Shown here: positions 10,200 to 19,870 of the stretch, one piece after another
Position numbering within the stretch: position 1 is the first letter of the stretch
How the letters are laid out: every line of letters starts with the position of its first letter
DNA from: Volvariella volvacea V23
Taxonomy: Eukaryota; Basidiomycota; Agaricomycetes; Agaricales; Pluteaceae
Assembly: GCA_000349905.1 (NCBI GenBank)
Contig: KB722765.1
Coordinates: forward strand, 1-64,000
Length of the DNA: 64,000 bases
Direction of reading: 5' to 3'
The notes under the pieces: model-generated
The model's database searches: none
Told to the model about the DNA's origin: nothing
Seen by the model: the letters and a program-made list of their open reading frames with translations, nothing else
Program-made: the position numbers and the translations under genes

Positions 10200-10861
10200 T
10201 GCTCATGCAAGAATTGAACAAAGCAGGCAGATGTAACTGACCCAGGAATAATGTCATGAGCAATGATACCATTGATAGTCAGGACAGAGAGGATTGAGAC
10301 TCTGTCGTCCTATACAAATGGCCACCTTTGAATACATTGCTTTTTCATCAATGCTCAGCCACATTTTTGCACAGAAGTTTTTTGGTTGCATGCTGATTCA
10401 TCAATGAACATAAGCATATCTGGGCTATCAATGATGTTGGCAACTTGGTTTATGAATGTAACATGACGGATTTCATCTCTTTCAATAGTGATCACAGATA
10501 CTGTCTTGTGGATATATCCAAGATGGCGCAAAGTGCAGACAAGGGATGGGAGTGAAATATCAATGTTCTGATCAACCTGTAGTTTCTCTTGAAGCTTGTC
10601 AAGGTAGATGGTATGCCAGTGCTTGATGTGAGCTGCAATATATTTGATATCTTGTGGTGAAAGGATACAGTGCCAGTCACAAGTGCATGTCATATTCAGG
10701 TTGAAAGGTGTGCTATATGTACAAAAATAGTCCAAAGTCTGGTATACAAATGACTTTTGAACACCAAGGACATTATATATAGCCTTGACTGTGTAGTCTT
10801 TCTCATAGAAGAGAATGGGGATATGAGCTCTCAGATCTGACAAGACTGAGCAGGCTGGCAT
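10200..10861 (-). pseudogene. Broken IS630/Tc1-mariner-like transposase
   Basis: The minus-strand frame 10861-10355 has a helix-turn-helix region (VKAIYNVLGVQKSFVYQTLD) and a conserved block ending in LMFIDESACNQKTS, which resembles the first catalytic Asp region of IS630/Tc1-type DDE transposases. A stop follows QKCG. After it the frame resumes with SILSVLTINGIIAHDIIPGS, matching the next conserved block. The coding region is then cut by the solo LTR at 10186, and the remaining catalytic part beyond it is unrecognisable apart from a possible degenerate HHG-like motif. No active protein is expected. Confidence 0.8.
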
Positions 10862-11400
10862 GGTGGTGCCAATGTAAGTTCAGGGTCCCAGCTTCACAGC
10901 AAGTACAAACAGAATTTTCCAACCCACGATTCCGTATTATTGTGAAACTAGCTGTAAACGAGTTCGGAAGTGCCAAATGGCAAACAGACATGGTGGAGAG
11001 ACAACCTCCAAATCACAAGTTTAGCTTGCATCTGGCAACGCATCGGAGTTTGAAAATGTCACGCTTCAATTTGAAATTGAGCGAAATTTTGGGATAGCGC
11101 TGCCAAAGTAGTGGCTAAATGTCTTACGGAAAGTCACTCAATGTATTGTGCCTGGAAGAAGTGGAGCTGATATATCACACACAGAGCCCAACGGCATCCT
11201 GGCTGAACCGTCCCATTCGAGGATTTCATTATCGGGTTCAACTCGCCGGCTGGCTGGGTGCTATTGGAATATACTTAGGACCGCATATCCCCTACCCTAC
11301 GGTTCCATGGAGGTGGAAAATGCATGCTGGAGTTGACTGGAATCCTATCCTGAGAGGGTGCTTCATTATTAGCGCTGGGACCTGGAAGGGGAGGGAAGCC

Positions 11401-11500
11401 NNNNNNNNNNNNNNNNNNNNNNNNNNNNNNNNNNNNNNNNNNNNNNNNNNNNNNNNNNNNNNNNNNNNNNNNNNNNNNNNNNNNNNNNNNNNNNNNNNNN
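11401..11500. other. Assembly gap (100 N)
   Basis: One hundred consecutive N lie between transposon-rich DNA and the chitin deacetylase gene. The round number suggests a scaffolding gap of unknown true length. Confidence 0.99.
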
Positions 11501-11681
11501 AAAGAGACAGTGGCGATGTTGACGGAGGGTGACAGGGTTCGATTGTGATAATGATGATGGATAGAGTTTAAGTCCAATCAGTCCGGGATTTGCAGGGCGA
11601 TAGAATGAAGGGATGCGAGAGATCGGAACAGAGAGACGTGAGCGATAAGCCAACTAACGCAAAGGGTATCCGATGACTCAC

Positions 11682-12404
11682 CCTCAACTAGCCAGAACTC
11701 GGTGTGGACTGTTGTGTGATGACAATAGCCGCCGTATTCGACGCATCAGTAAACGGTAGGGATAGATGAAAATGAAGAGGTAAAGCACTAACGTTCATCC
11801 CAAGACAAGGTGCTCAGATTTTTGTGACTCCAAGTGTGCGAAGCAAGTTGGTGTCCTTGTTCGTGCAGGAATTTGACCCGCTTGACTTGGTCTTCGCCGT
11901 AGATGCAGCGGACTACAACGACATTGGCGCCCAATCAGCAGTGGAATAGAGCTGGATAAACCGGCCTTACAATTGTTCCCATCTAATCACGATGCTCAGC
12001 ACTAGAAACCAGGAATGGAGAAATGATCGACGTACTGAAAAAGAATGTACCCAGCGCGCCGGCTGCGCGTAGCGTGTTACTGACATCATGGCTATATTCC
12101 ACAACAATCAAATCAGCCAACACCGCACACACAACCTTCACTCATCCAGATACTACGCACACATATTCATACGGTCCATCGTCCTACGACGCCGAACGCC
12201 ACGCAGCGAACATTTCAGTCAGAGCACCACCATCACAGCCAGAGAAGCACTTACAAACGTCAACGCCACAGTATTCGGAACCGTACACTTTGTCACGATC
12301 TGCGCAGGTGCAGCCTGTCGTTTCGAATAATGCGAGGGCACGGCACGAGACACTCCAAAGAGAGAAGCGGCCAAGATGATGTTAACGAGTGTGTGGAGAA
12401 GCAT
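11682..12404 (-). CDS. Chitin deacetylase (polysaccharide deacetylase), 3' end missing
   Basis: A secreted CE4-family enzyme that removes acetyl groups from chitin in the wall. Exon 1 (12404-12255) encodes a signal peptide (MLLHTLVNIILAASLFG), a Kex2-like KR site and the strand PNTVALTF. A 23-nt exon (12183-12161) supplies DDGPYEYV with the metal-binding Asp pair. Then come 12091-12036, a 12-nt exon (11982-11971), 11912-11793 with the His motif SHTWSH, and 11708-11682 (LHTEFWLVE). Exon sizes 23, 12, 120 and 27 equal those of the intact gene at 31516. The next exon (ALARITG in the paralogue) cannot be found between 11675 and the gap, nor beyond it. The gene is truncated or its end lies in missing sequence. 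Start chosen from the signal peptide. Confidence 0.85.
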
Positions 12405-13531
12405 CGCAGGACGTGCTCTTGTAAACTTCAGTATTTCAAAGAAAAAAGCTGGGGAAGCGGAGGCGGTGTTGGGGCGAATGGAATAGAATAGGGCAATCCC
12501 AAACCAGGGGATCTGAATAAATAAGTCTAAGGTCGGATAGAGGTGGTGGGGGAGGTGTGGAGCGGAAGAGACAGAGAGGCGGTGAGCGGGAATTAAGTAT
12601 GAAGGAAAAGAAGAAAAAAAGTGGGCTAACCTCGGGAGCGGTATAAGTACCGTCGACGACACAGGCTTCTGTTCGTTTTAGTGCTGGTTGCGTTACACCA
12701 TGTTGTTTTATGCGCTCGCCGCTAGCTGCCGGGTGATGGTGCCGCGGGTGTTGCTGTTGTACTTGGGAAGCTTAAGAGCTTGGCAAGTAACCGCTTATTG
12801 TACAATGTGGGCTAAAGCCCAGAACAACGCGAGTGTTTCCGTGTCGTCGGTCGGGTCGGTCTCTTTAGATGGTGTCAATGTCAGTGTCGTCAAGCCCTTG
12901 GACGCCATTGTGGGTGTCGAGGAGGTGGTGCTGTATACCCACCACGGGTTAGCACTTTGTCTTTGTGGCTGTTGCAACACGTCACGCCAAGATAAAGTGT
13001 TGAGACGCTGGTATATCTCCTTCAAATCGGCCATCATGATCCCCACCTCCTCCATCAATCTCCTCGCACGTTGCCCTGCCCTTGCCTCTACGCACCTCCT
13101 GGTATCCTGGTATCCTGACTACAACGTCATCGCCCATCGATTTTCTCTCATGAAGATCAGGGAGTGATCCATGTAGCACACGTATGCGCGCGCTCTGGCA
13201 TCACATCATGAGCGCCAACGTGCCATTCTTCAGAACCATACGGTCCCTCTGGGATACATCACGATGGACCTGCGATGCCCCGTGGCCCAAGTCAACCTTG
13301 ACTAGAAGTCTAGAATCCCGAGGGTGAAGGTCTGAGGGTAAGCATAATGCATTCAAGTTTGCATTGTCTTGGAGCGCGCGCTCGAGTGCTAAATTTACTC
13401 ATTCACCCATCAGGTTCAGGTCGGTCCTGGTGTCAACACGTACGGCGACTACGTCGAGCTCCAAACTTCTTCTAGGGTCCACGGCCAGCACCCACCTTTA
13501 CTCTTTCCCTTTTCCCAAACAATCCCTCGAG
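12405..13531. other. Intergenic, no supported gene
   Basis: This is upstream DNA of the deacetylase plus about 0.8 kb more. A minus frame at 12795-13058 (87 codons, containing LKEIYQRLNTLSWRDVLQQ) and an overlapping plus frame at 12688-13167 are open, but neither has a recognisable domain or partner exon. I do not call a gene. Confidence 0.5.
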
Positions 13532-13585
13532 CTCTGGCATATTTGGGTGGATTGCTTCTATTACATCCACCCCAGTCCGCCAGAG
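13532..13585. repeat. Imperfect hairpin 1 of 3
   Basis: 54 nt: CTCTGGC pairs with GCCAGAG (7 bp), then a 6x6 internal loop, then GGGTGGAT pairs with ATCCACCC (8 bp), with a 12-nt loop. It belongs to the same family as hairpins 2 and 3. Confidence 0.85.
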
Positions 13586-13660
13586 CGCTCTTTCCTAGCG
13601 GTCTAATGAGACCTCCGTCCCCGTTCTTCTCCGAGTTCAGTGGCCGCTTCTCCCTGGCTT

Positions 13661-13712
13661 CTCTGGCATGTTGGGATGAATTGCGACTTCGATCCACTCC
13701 AATATGCCAGAG
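13661..13712. repeat. Imperfect hairpin 2 of 3
   Basis: 52 nt: CTCTGGCAT pairs with ATGCCAGAG, followed by a 13-position inner stem with only two mismatches and three G-T wobbles, closed by an 8-nt loop. This gives a nearly continuous 22-bp stem. Its 5' arm matches hairpin 1 (CTCTGGCAT..T.GG.TG.ATTGC). It starts 129 bp after hairpin 1. Confidence 0.85.
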
Positions 13713-13787
13713 CATCCAAGGTCAGGATCCACCCAACCCCAACCCCCCTCCTCCTCTGGCTCTGACGCTGTTCGAGGTTTCTGATCT

Positions 13788-13837
13788 TTCTGGCATATTC
13801 GGATGTATAAGCGATTATTCATCCTACTATGCCAAAG
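13788..13837. repeat. Imperfect hairpin 3 of 3
   Basis: About 50 nt: TGGCAT pairs with ATGCCA and GGATG pairs with CATCC, with two mismatches between them and a 14-nt loop. The 5' arm TTCTGGCATATTCGGATG is clearly related to the other two. It starts 127 bp after hairpin 2. Confidence 0.8.
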
Positions 13838-13839
13838 GA

Positions 13840-14892
13840 GGAGAGAAAGAACCGCGTCGTGATTCATGGGAATACCATCTGATGGATTCCAAGAGCAAGG
13901 ACAAGGACAAGAGCGACTCGTGTTGTACGTCCTACCGCTTTCTTCGGTGTCCCGACGGATCATACTGCACAACACTGCAGACTCACCACGCGTTTGCATC
14001 AACACGCGTCTCAGAATCATGATCTCTGCAAAGTACGTCCCTTGGACTCCACACCACGCTTTCAAGTTTAACATCTAACGGTCGACCTTGGCTCGATAAA
14101 ACCGATTATGCCCTTCCCTGGATCTAAATCTACAGCAGTAATAGTATCATCTCAACAACCCCCCCCCTCCCCGGGCCGCTGACGCGGTGTATACATTTCA
14201 CTTGACTCGTGCGGTTTTGGACGCTTTTGCAATTCGGGATACACGCGCGTATGCGGTCCGAATTGCCTTGGCTTTGGATTTATGATGGTATACCTCTCGA
14301 GTAAAATCGTACAATACCCCCGTATACCTTTGTACGCACGGATTTCCAGCTATACCAATCTAGGACGTTGAGGTGCACCAAGCCCTAAAGGGCTTGACAA
14401 GTCCCAGCGGACATCGATGCCACGAGCACGTCGAACGGGGTTAACTTATCTTGAACTTGAGCTTGAAGCCCATACCTTATTGGGTAAGGACATCTCGATT
14501 CCATTCTAGCTCTGGTTCGCATTGGTCTTGGGTGTCGTTGTCGAATGCTTCTGCTCGGTCAGAGAAAAACCCATGGGGGATGGGATATCGATTAGAAAGC
14601 CAAAAACGATGGCTTCTGCATTCGTTTATTTGTAATAATGCATTTGGAGACGATAGGGCAGACGAGGTTGATACGTCCGTGTCCGTGTCCCATGATATGA
14701 TGATTGTTAGGTATAGATAGCAATACACAATTGACGGTGCAACAGCGTACAAGTGCTAGCATGGCGAAAAACGAAAAGGCAAAGGCAAAGACGGATGACG
14801 ATCGCTGATCGATCTGATAGAGGTGGTGGAGGGGATAGGGGCAAGATACAGTAGTCGAGGCAAGGTAAAGACAGAGATCGGACAACGGACAT
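13840..14892. other. Intergenic with a GCAATTCGG inverted repeat
   Basis: No gene is supported. GCAATTCGG (14229-14237) and its reverse complement (14258-14266) flank a 20-bp spacer. A short hairpin aagccct-aa-agggctt lies near 14382-14397. The gtatac hexamer occurs several times between 14190 and 14330. The last part is the 3' flank of the eIF6 gene. Confidence 0.5.
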
Positions 14893-15859
14893 TTATGCCC
14901 AGTTGTCGATCAGGGAGTCCCTCATCTCGCCGATAACGGCTGTCGAGTCCTGTCCTTGGAGCTCTAAGGGACGACGATGAGGAAAGAAAGGAAAGCAGGG
15001 GGAAAGCGAGGGGACGCACTGAATGCAGCCTCGATGACGCTGATCTCCGTCGCCGTCGTCTCCAACCCAGTAAACGCACACCAGTCGTTCACCACCAGCC
15101 CGGCGCCAATCACATCCGATCCACGGTTCACCGTCCCAGCCTTCCAGAAACACATCAGATACCTTCCCCAGCACACATCAAGAGCGCATATACTCACCAC
15201 CAGCGGGACCTGCAACAAACTACTCAGCTCGTCCTGGTCCTGCACGCTCGTCTTGGGGTGTACAAGCCCGCCCTGGTTCGTGATCGCACAGTAGCTCCCG
15301 ACCAACACGTTATCCGCCACCGTCTGTCGGAACACCTCGACCTTGAGCACGTCCGCGATGATCTCCTCCGTCTCGCGGTCCACGTCCGGGTGGACGAGCG
15401 CGACGTAGTCGTTGCAGGCGATGACGTTGCCGAGGGCGGAGAGCCGCTCTTCGACGCGCTGGATGGCGATGGGGTCGGGGAGGGCGTTGCGCAGGTGCTG
15501 GAGCTCCTGGTCGGTGGTTGTCGAGGGGACGAGGAGGCCGTGGCGGTTGCCTGTGCGTGGGCGTGGAGACGGAGGTGGGTCGGTTGAGCCAGGGTTATCA
15601 GGGCGATGACGTACCTGCGGTGAGACGGCCGATTATGCGAGTTCCTCCTATGCTGGTGTGAACGATGGGGACGACGTCCCCGAGCTCGCTTTCAAAGGCA
15701 GAGTAAAAGTTTGTGCTGCCCTGGATGGCGACCAAGCAGTAGCTGTTGGTCAGTTTTGAGAAGACTCCGATGTCGCTGCTGTTTTCGAATTGAATGCCTG
15801 GCGTCGTCTCTGTCAGATAAAGCCCTTGCTGGAGCCGAGGCCAACATACGGGTTGCCAT
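14893..15859 (-). CDS. TIF6: Eukaryotic translation initiation factor 6 (eIF6)
   Basis: eIF6 binds the 60S ribosomal subunit, blocks premature joining with 40S, and is needed for 60S maturation in nucleolus and cytoplasm. Five exons: 15859-15850, 15797-15615, 15550-15198, 15140-15020 and 14963-14893, all joined in phase. They give 245 residues, the length of the yeast and human proteins. The N-terminus reads [20 protein letters not shown]. Further family landmarks are [47 protein letters not shown] and [19 protein letters not shown]. The first exon is only 10 nt, which hides the start from a simple ORF scan. A strongly conserved single-copy housekeeping gene. Confidence 0.98.
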
Positions 15860-16136
15860 GTCTAGATTTTGTGGATTTGATTATACTTTTGGTACTTTTG
15901 GCTTTCGGGAGGGAGGAGGTGGATGATCGATGCAGGAAAAGATACCCGGTCAATTAAATTGCGCGTGTGACACAAGTCATTCCGCCTAATTCACCGGTCC
16001 CGCGCCACACCTCGCACGGTTCCGCCAACACCACGTTTCCTGCGTTCATTCAGGATAGTATACACAGCCAGTGCGTGCTAATACATGCGCAGATAGATAT
16101 GACTCGAAATAACTACAGATAACGCCCTCTGCGGGC
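15860..16136. promoter_or_regulatory. Spacer between eIF6 5' end and TLP 3' end
   Basis: About 280 bp between two minus-strand genes. It must hold the eIF6 promoter. No clear TATA box is visible. The reverse strand shows pyrimidine-rich stretches, common in housekeeping fungal promoters. Confidence 0.4.
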
Positions 16137-16964
16137 TTAGGCTGGGCAGAAAGTAATAGTCCACCTCCTGTCGCCAGCACCGCATCCTCGAACGGGTGAA
16201 TCGTTTCCACACCCGGTCAAGTCCTATCCACCCAACCCGTCAGATTCCTAGTCATTTCAATAAACCAAGAGTTTACTTACGCCAGGTGGGTAGGCTTGGG
16301 TACAGCCACAATTGACATTCCTACACGTCACAGTATCGCAACCGTCAACTGCAATCTGAATCGACTGCGTGAATCCCTTCGTACGAATACATCAATACCA
16401 CGTTGAGGTCCCAAACAGAAGCCTCGACGACCAACCTGGATATTCGAAATATCGTACGCCTGCGGTGTCCACTGATTCCCAGTATCGAGGTTAAACTCTC
16501 CCATAGTGCAGTTCTCTCCCAAATTACCACAACGGGACGTCCGTGCGAAGATGCGCCCGTTCCACTGTCTGTTGATGGTCATGGTTTGGGATGCACCCGG
16601 GTTGAGAGTGCTTGGTTGTGGACCCGTGTAGGATATCGCCGGGTTGGGCTGTCGTAGCGGACGGTGAGACGAAGGTCACTTGGGGTTTGGTAAGAAGGGA
16701 CTTACGACGCCTCCGGATCCGGGAGTCGAGCATCGAGGAGAGTAGATGCAGTTGACGTTTGCAATGGCGGGCTGAACAGCGTATCCGCAATTATTCCTGA
16801 AGATGACTATTGCGCGTATGCATAATATGCATAATGCGGTTAGAAAACCCTCGCGTACACAAAACGCATCTAACAATGCATTGCTTACAAGTATGCGCAG
16901 CGTGAGTGCCGACGCACGCAAACGCAACGAGCGTGAACAAGGTCTTCACCAAGAACTGAAACAT
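16137..16964 (-). CDS. Secreted thaumatin-like protein
   Basis: A thaumatin/PR-5-fold protein; fungal members are secreted and some hydrolyse beta-1,3-glucan during wall remodelling, but activity here is not established. Exons 16964-16889, 16806-16706, 16648-16436, 16376-16281 and 16223-16137 join in phase to give 190 residues. Residues 1 to about 21 are a signal peptide (MFQFLVKTLFTLVAFACVG). Family blocks are FRNNCGYAVQPAIANVNC, NGRIFART, CTMGEFNLDTGNQWTPQAYD, ISNIQGFTQSIQIAVDGC, CGCTQAYPPG and the C-terminal RRWTITFCPA. The cysteines lie where the small fungal type has them. The length is near that of short fungal TLPs. Confidence 0.93.
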
Positions 16965-18430
16965 CCTCTCGCGGGGTGCGGGGGGGGTGTTTTGAGCTTA
17001 AAGCTTCTTCGAACGATGGACCTGGGGGGAAGAGTGGAGCTGGAGCTGCAAGTGAACAGGCAGTAACCAGCAGATACCCTCGAGGCTCTTGTCCTCCAAC
17101 ACATTTATACCCCTTCCACTGCGGAACCACGGCATAGGCAAGCGGGCGCGGACTACCCTATAGCTAGCGGACGGAACACCTGCCAGGGCTCATGAGGACG
17201 ACAAACACATGGTGTTCCCTGACATTACAATGTGGTCCTGAGAGGCTTTGAATACAACAGAGGACGAGACCTGTGGTACTTGAGCCCCGGTTGGAAAGAA
17301 GAGACTCAACCAAGGAAGAAAGCCATGTGAGGAGGAAGCTAGAATGCAGTCCTGGAACTGATTTTGATTTTCGGGCTTGGTATTTGATGTCGTCATTCCC
17401 AGTGATCGCCGTGTCCACGTTCTCGAGAAACAGCCTGCACACAAGTGTATGCACATTTACGATCTGCGCAGCGCATAGTATTGATAGGCTATGATGCGTA
17501 GGCACATGTCCCTTCGGAGTTGGCGTGGCGTGCGCGCAAAGATCGCTGCTGTACCTTCTCGGATCAGGAGGAAGTAGAGAGTGCACAGATGGCGTGCGCC
17601 ATGTGACCTGACAAAATTCGCAGTCGCCATGGTAGGAATACGACCGTCAACACGGCCATGCACATAGATCATGATGCAAGGAAAGAAGTCGTGTCTTCAA
17701 AAGGAGGCCTGGATGCCAAGTTCCGTGCCTAGTGTAATGCAATATTAGTACGTTAACACTGATCAAGATAATTTGCTACCAAGTAGTGCCTTCAAGCACA
17801 AAAACCGACAAGAAAAAGACTCCCATATACAGCACGACCTCCTGCTTATGCTTCAAGCTACTAATACTCGTATATTAGATCTGAACATAGCCCAACTATT
17901 CTAACCAGCACACGCTCACCTGTTCAACGGCAAGTCCTTTGCATTGTTGGCAAAAACATCCGGCGTCTCGTGGCCGGCGGCATGACCAACCCCAACAAGC
18001 TCACAGTCGAGATCCATCACGGCCGTATACTTGTACAATCACAGCAGCCGTGGCGTGTCATGTCAGTGGTGGGCATAGCGACTGCCTTGCATTTCGAAGC
18101 CTATTTGGTGAGTATATGCATTAGGAATTCAGTGTTGGTGCATTGGCGCGGTGACAGCGCTAGCTACTAGGCGGACATGCCATGTGGAGGGGAAGGTGTT
18201 TGATGCCCATGAGAAAACTGGGTAGAGATAGATAGTCTAGTTTGCGTCCGCGCGTAGATCGCAGTCCAAGCGGAGTCCGAATCGCGAAACACAAGCTCTG
18301 GAGAGTATGGGAAGAAAGGGCAGGTTCTGGCCAAAAATCTGCATACAAGAAACTAATATTCTAGTTCCACATCTACTCACTATCATCCTCACTATCATCC
18401 TCACTCTCATTCTGAACTTTGTTGATAACA
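16965..18430. other. Intergenic, no supported gene
   Basis: This contains the TLP promoter and more than 1 kb of sequence without a convincing gene. The minus frame 17164-17586 (140 codons) has no recognisable domain and an overlapping plus frame. Near 18361-18410 there is a short direct repeat (ctatcatcctca). I see no tRNA or transposon ends. Confidence 0.5.
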
Positions 18431-19792
18431 CTAAACTGTGCCGTGACAGTTACAACAACTTTCATCGCATGGCTTCCTCTCACCCGGCCTAGGCCATGAA
18501 CCATATCCACCCTGGATCTCCTCCTTCCAATACCTGATCAATCTGTGCATTCTAGCTTTCTCGCGTGCATAAAGCTGAATCCGCCGGATTAAATGCTCAC
18601 GACCAACCATCTCTCCGTCAAAGCGAAATGGGTGGAGTGCGCGGTTGACATCGTGCTCGAACATGATCAATTCCATCGAACCTGGGAATGTATCTTCCTG
18701 AAGGAGCTAGAGACAACAAATCAAAGCGCGAACACCACGATAAATGATATGACTTACCCTATCGGCCCAGCGTTGCTCATCAAAGTAAGGCATGGGGGTC
18801 CTGAGTCTTCTGAGCTGTGGCATATGGTGCCTAACAAAGGTGGGGAGGTGTGATACCCATGATACACTCCTAGAGAGGCAACCTTTATCCCAGATCTGAA
18901 AATCAAGCAGAGAGGGAAAGTAGGGGTTGTGAGCGTGTTCATCTTGGCGCCACAGAACACGTTGGGCCCCAATCACGGTAAGGCGAACGAGGCGGGGCAG
19001 AGGCGGCAAGAACTCCAAAAGCATAGGATGGACGAGGAATTCCAGCTTCAGAGCCAGTGACTCGAGGTTTTGGCATGCCTCCGAGGTCAACAACTGCTTG
19101 AGAGCCTCCAAACGTGTCTTTTGGAAAGGCATCGTTTGGCTAGAATCGACGAGCGAGATATGTCTATGCCCTTCTTCACTCGAGAAATACGCAATGTCCA
19201 CTGCAAGCTCGTCGTCTTCTGTTCGATCAATGTTTGTACCCTCGCCAGCCGCGCTTGGATCGCTCTCTCCCGCCTCCTCCAAATCACTATTATCCGAATC
19301 CTCTTCACTACTGGTCCCCTCTGTATCAACGTCCTCAGCGGGTGGCACATACTCGTCCTCATCATCATCCAACTCGTACAACGTCAAATCATCTAGGATG
19401 AAGTCCGATAACGTAACAAACAAATGGTGAACCTCTCCCAAATACTTGGGGTCCTGTTGAATCAAGGTGAGAGCGTAACATAGCTGATTCCATCGAGTGA
19501 TGATGAGAGAATGATGTCGCGATCCCTTCGAGGCCTGGTATAGGGTACGGGAAACCAGAGACAATGATCTGGCGGTATATCCACCATCTGTGCTCGCGTA
19601 TTTGCAGATCACCTCCCAGACTTCAACGGGGAAGAGAGACAGAGCATCCATGGTCGTGGCGCGATGCGTGAACGCGTGAACCGCGGACGCCCAAAAGGCT
19701 ATTAGTGATTTAGGCTCCGCTTCAATATACTCGCTCGATGCCGTGGGGCCTGGCGCTAAGTTCGCACAATGCATAGCCAAACCGTTCGCCAC
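18431..19792 (-). CDS. F-box protein (short type)
   Basis: Predicted substrate-recognition subunit of an SCF ubiquitin ligase. Exon 1 is 19792-18758 and exon 2 is 18706-18431, joined in phase 0 to give 436 residues. The F-box-like segment is LFPVEVWEVICKYASTDGG at about residues 52-70, followed by RSLSLVSRTL. Then come an acidic low-complexity linker rich in Glu, Asp and Ser (about 150-210) and a leucine-rich part with LEFLPPLPRLVRLTV. The C-terminus is charged (YAREKARMHRLIRYWKEEIQ). The start could instead be the internal Met before DALSLFPVE (residue 48). It is a paralogue of the gene at 55586-56967 and distinct from the F-box/LRR genes next to it. Confidence 0.8.
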
Positions 19793-19870
19793 CGCTCTCC
19801 CCTCACTTTCTACCCTACACAGGACGTGACATAGTCAAAGGACTCATTTCTGCGAGTAGTCTTAGGATAT

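Larger units (their letters stand above)
9523..10954 (-). mobile_element. Tc1/mariner-type DNA transposon remnant
   Basis: Inverted repeats of about 32 bp face each other at 9518-9549 and 10928-10959 (core cagctagtttcacaataat). The core is bounded by TA at 9521-9522 and 10955-10956, as expected for TA duplication. Similarity continues weakly outward (about 9487-9520 and 10957-10990), so the true ends may be longer. The element encodes a broken transposase on the minus strand and contains a 479-bp solo LTR. Without the LTR and its duplication it is about 950 bp, shorter than a full element. Confidence 0.75.

Noticed and set aside
12023..12379. 118-codon plus-strand frame
   Set aside because: It is antisense to the chitin deacetylase exons, which have full splice and motif support.
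15258..15609. 109- and 65-codon plus-strand frames
   Set aside because: They are shadows of the eIF6 coding exon on the other strand.
17164..17586. 140-codon minus-strand gene
   Set aside because: No domain, no signal peptide, no partner exon; composition is that of random open frame.
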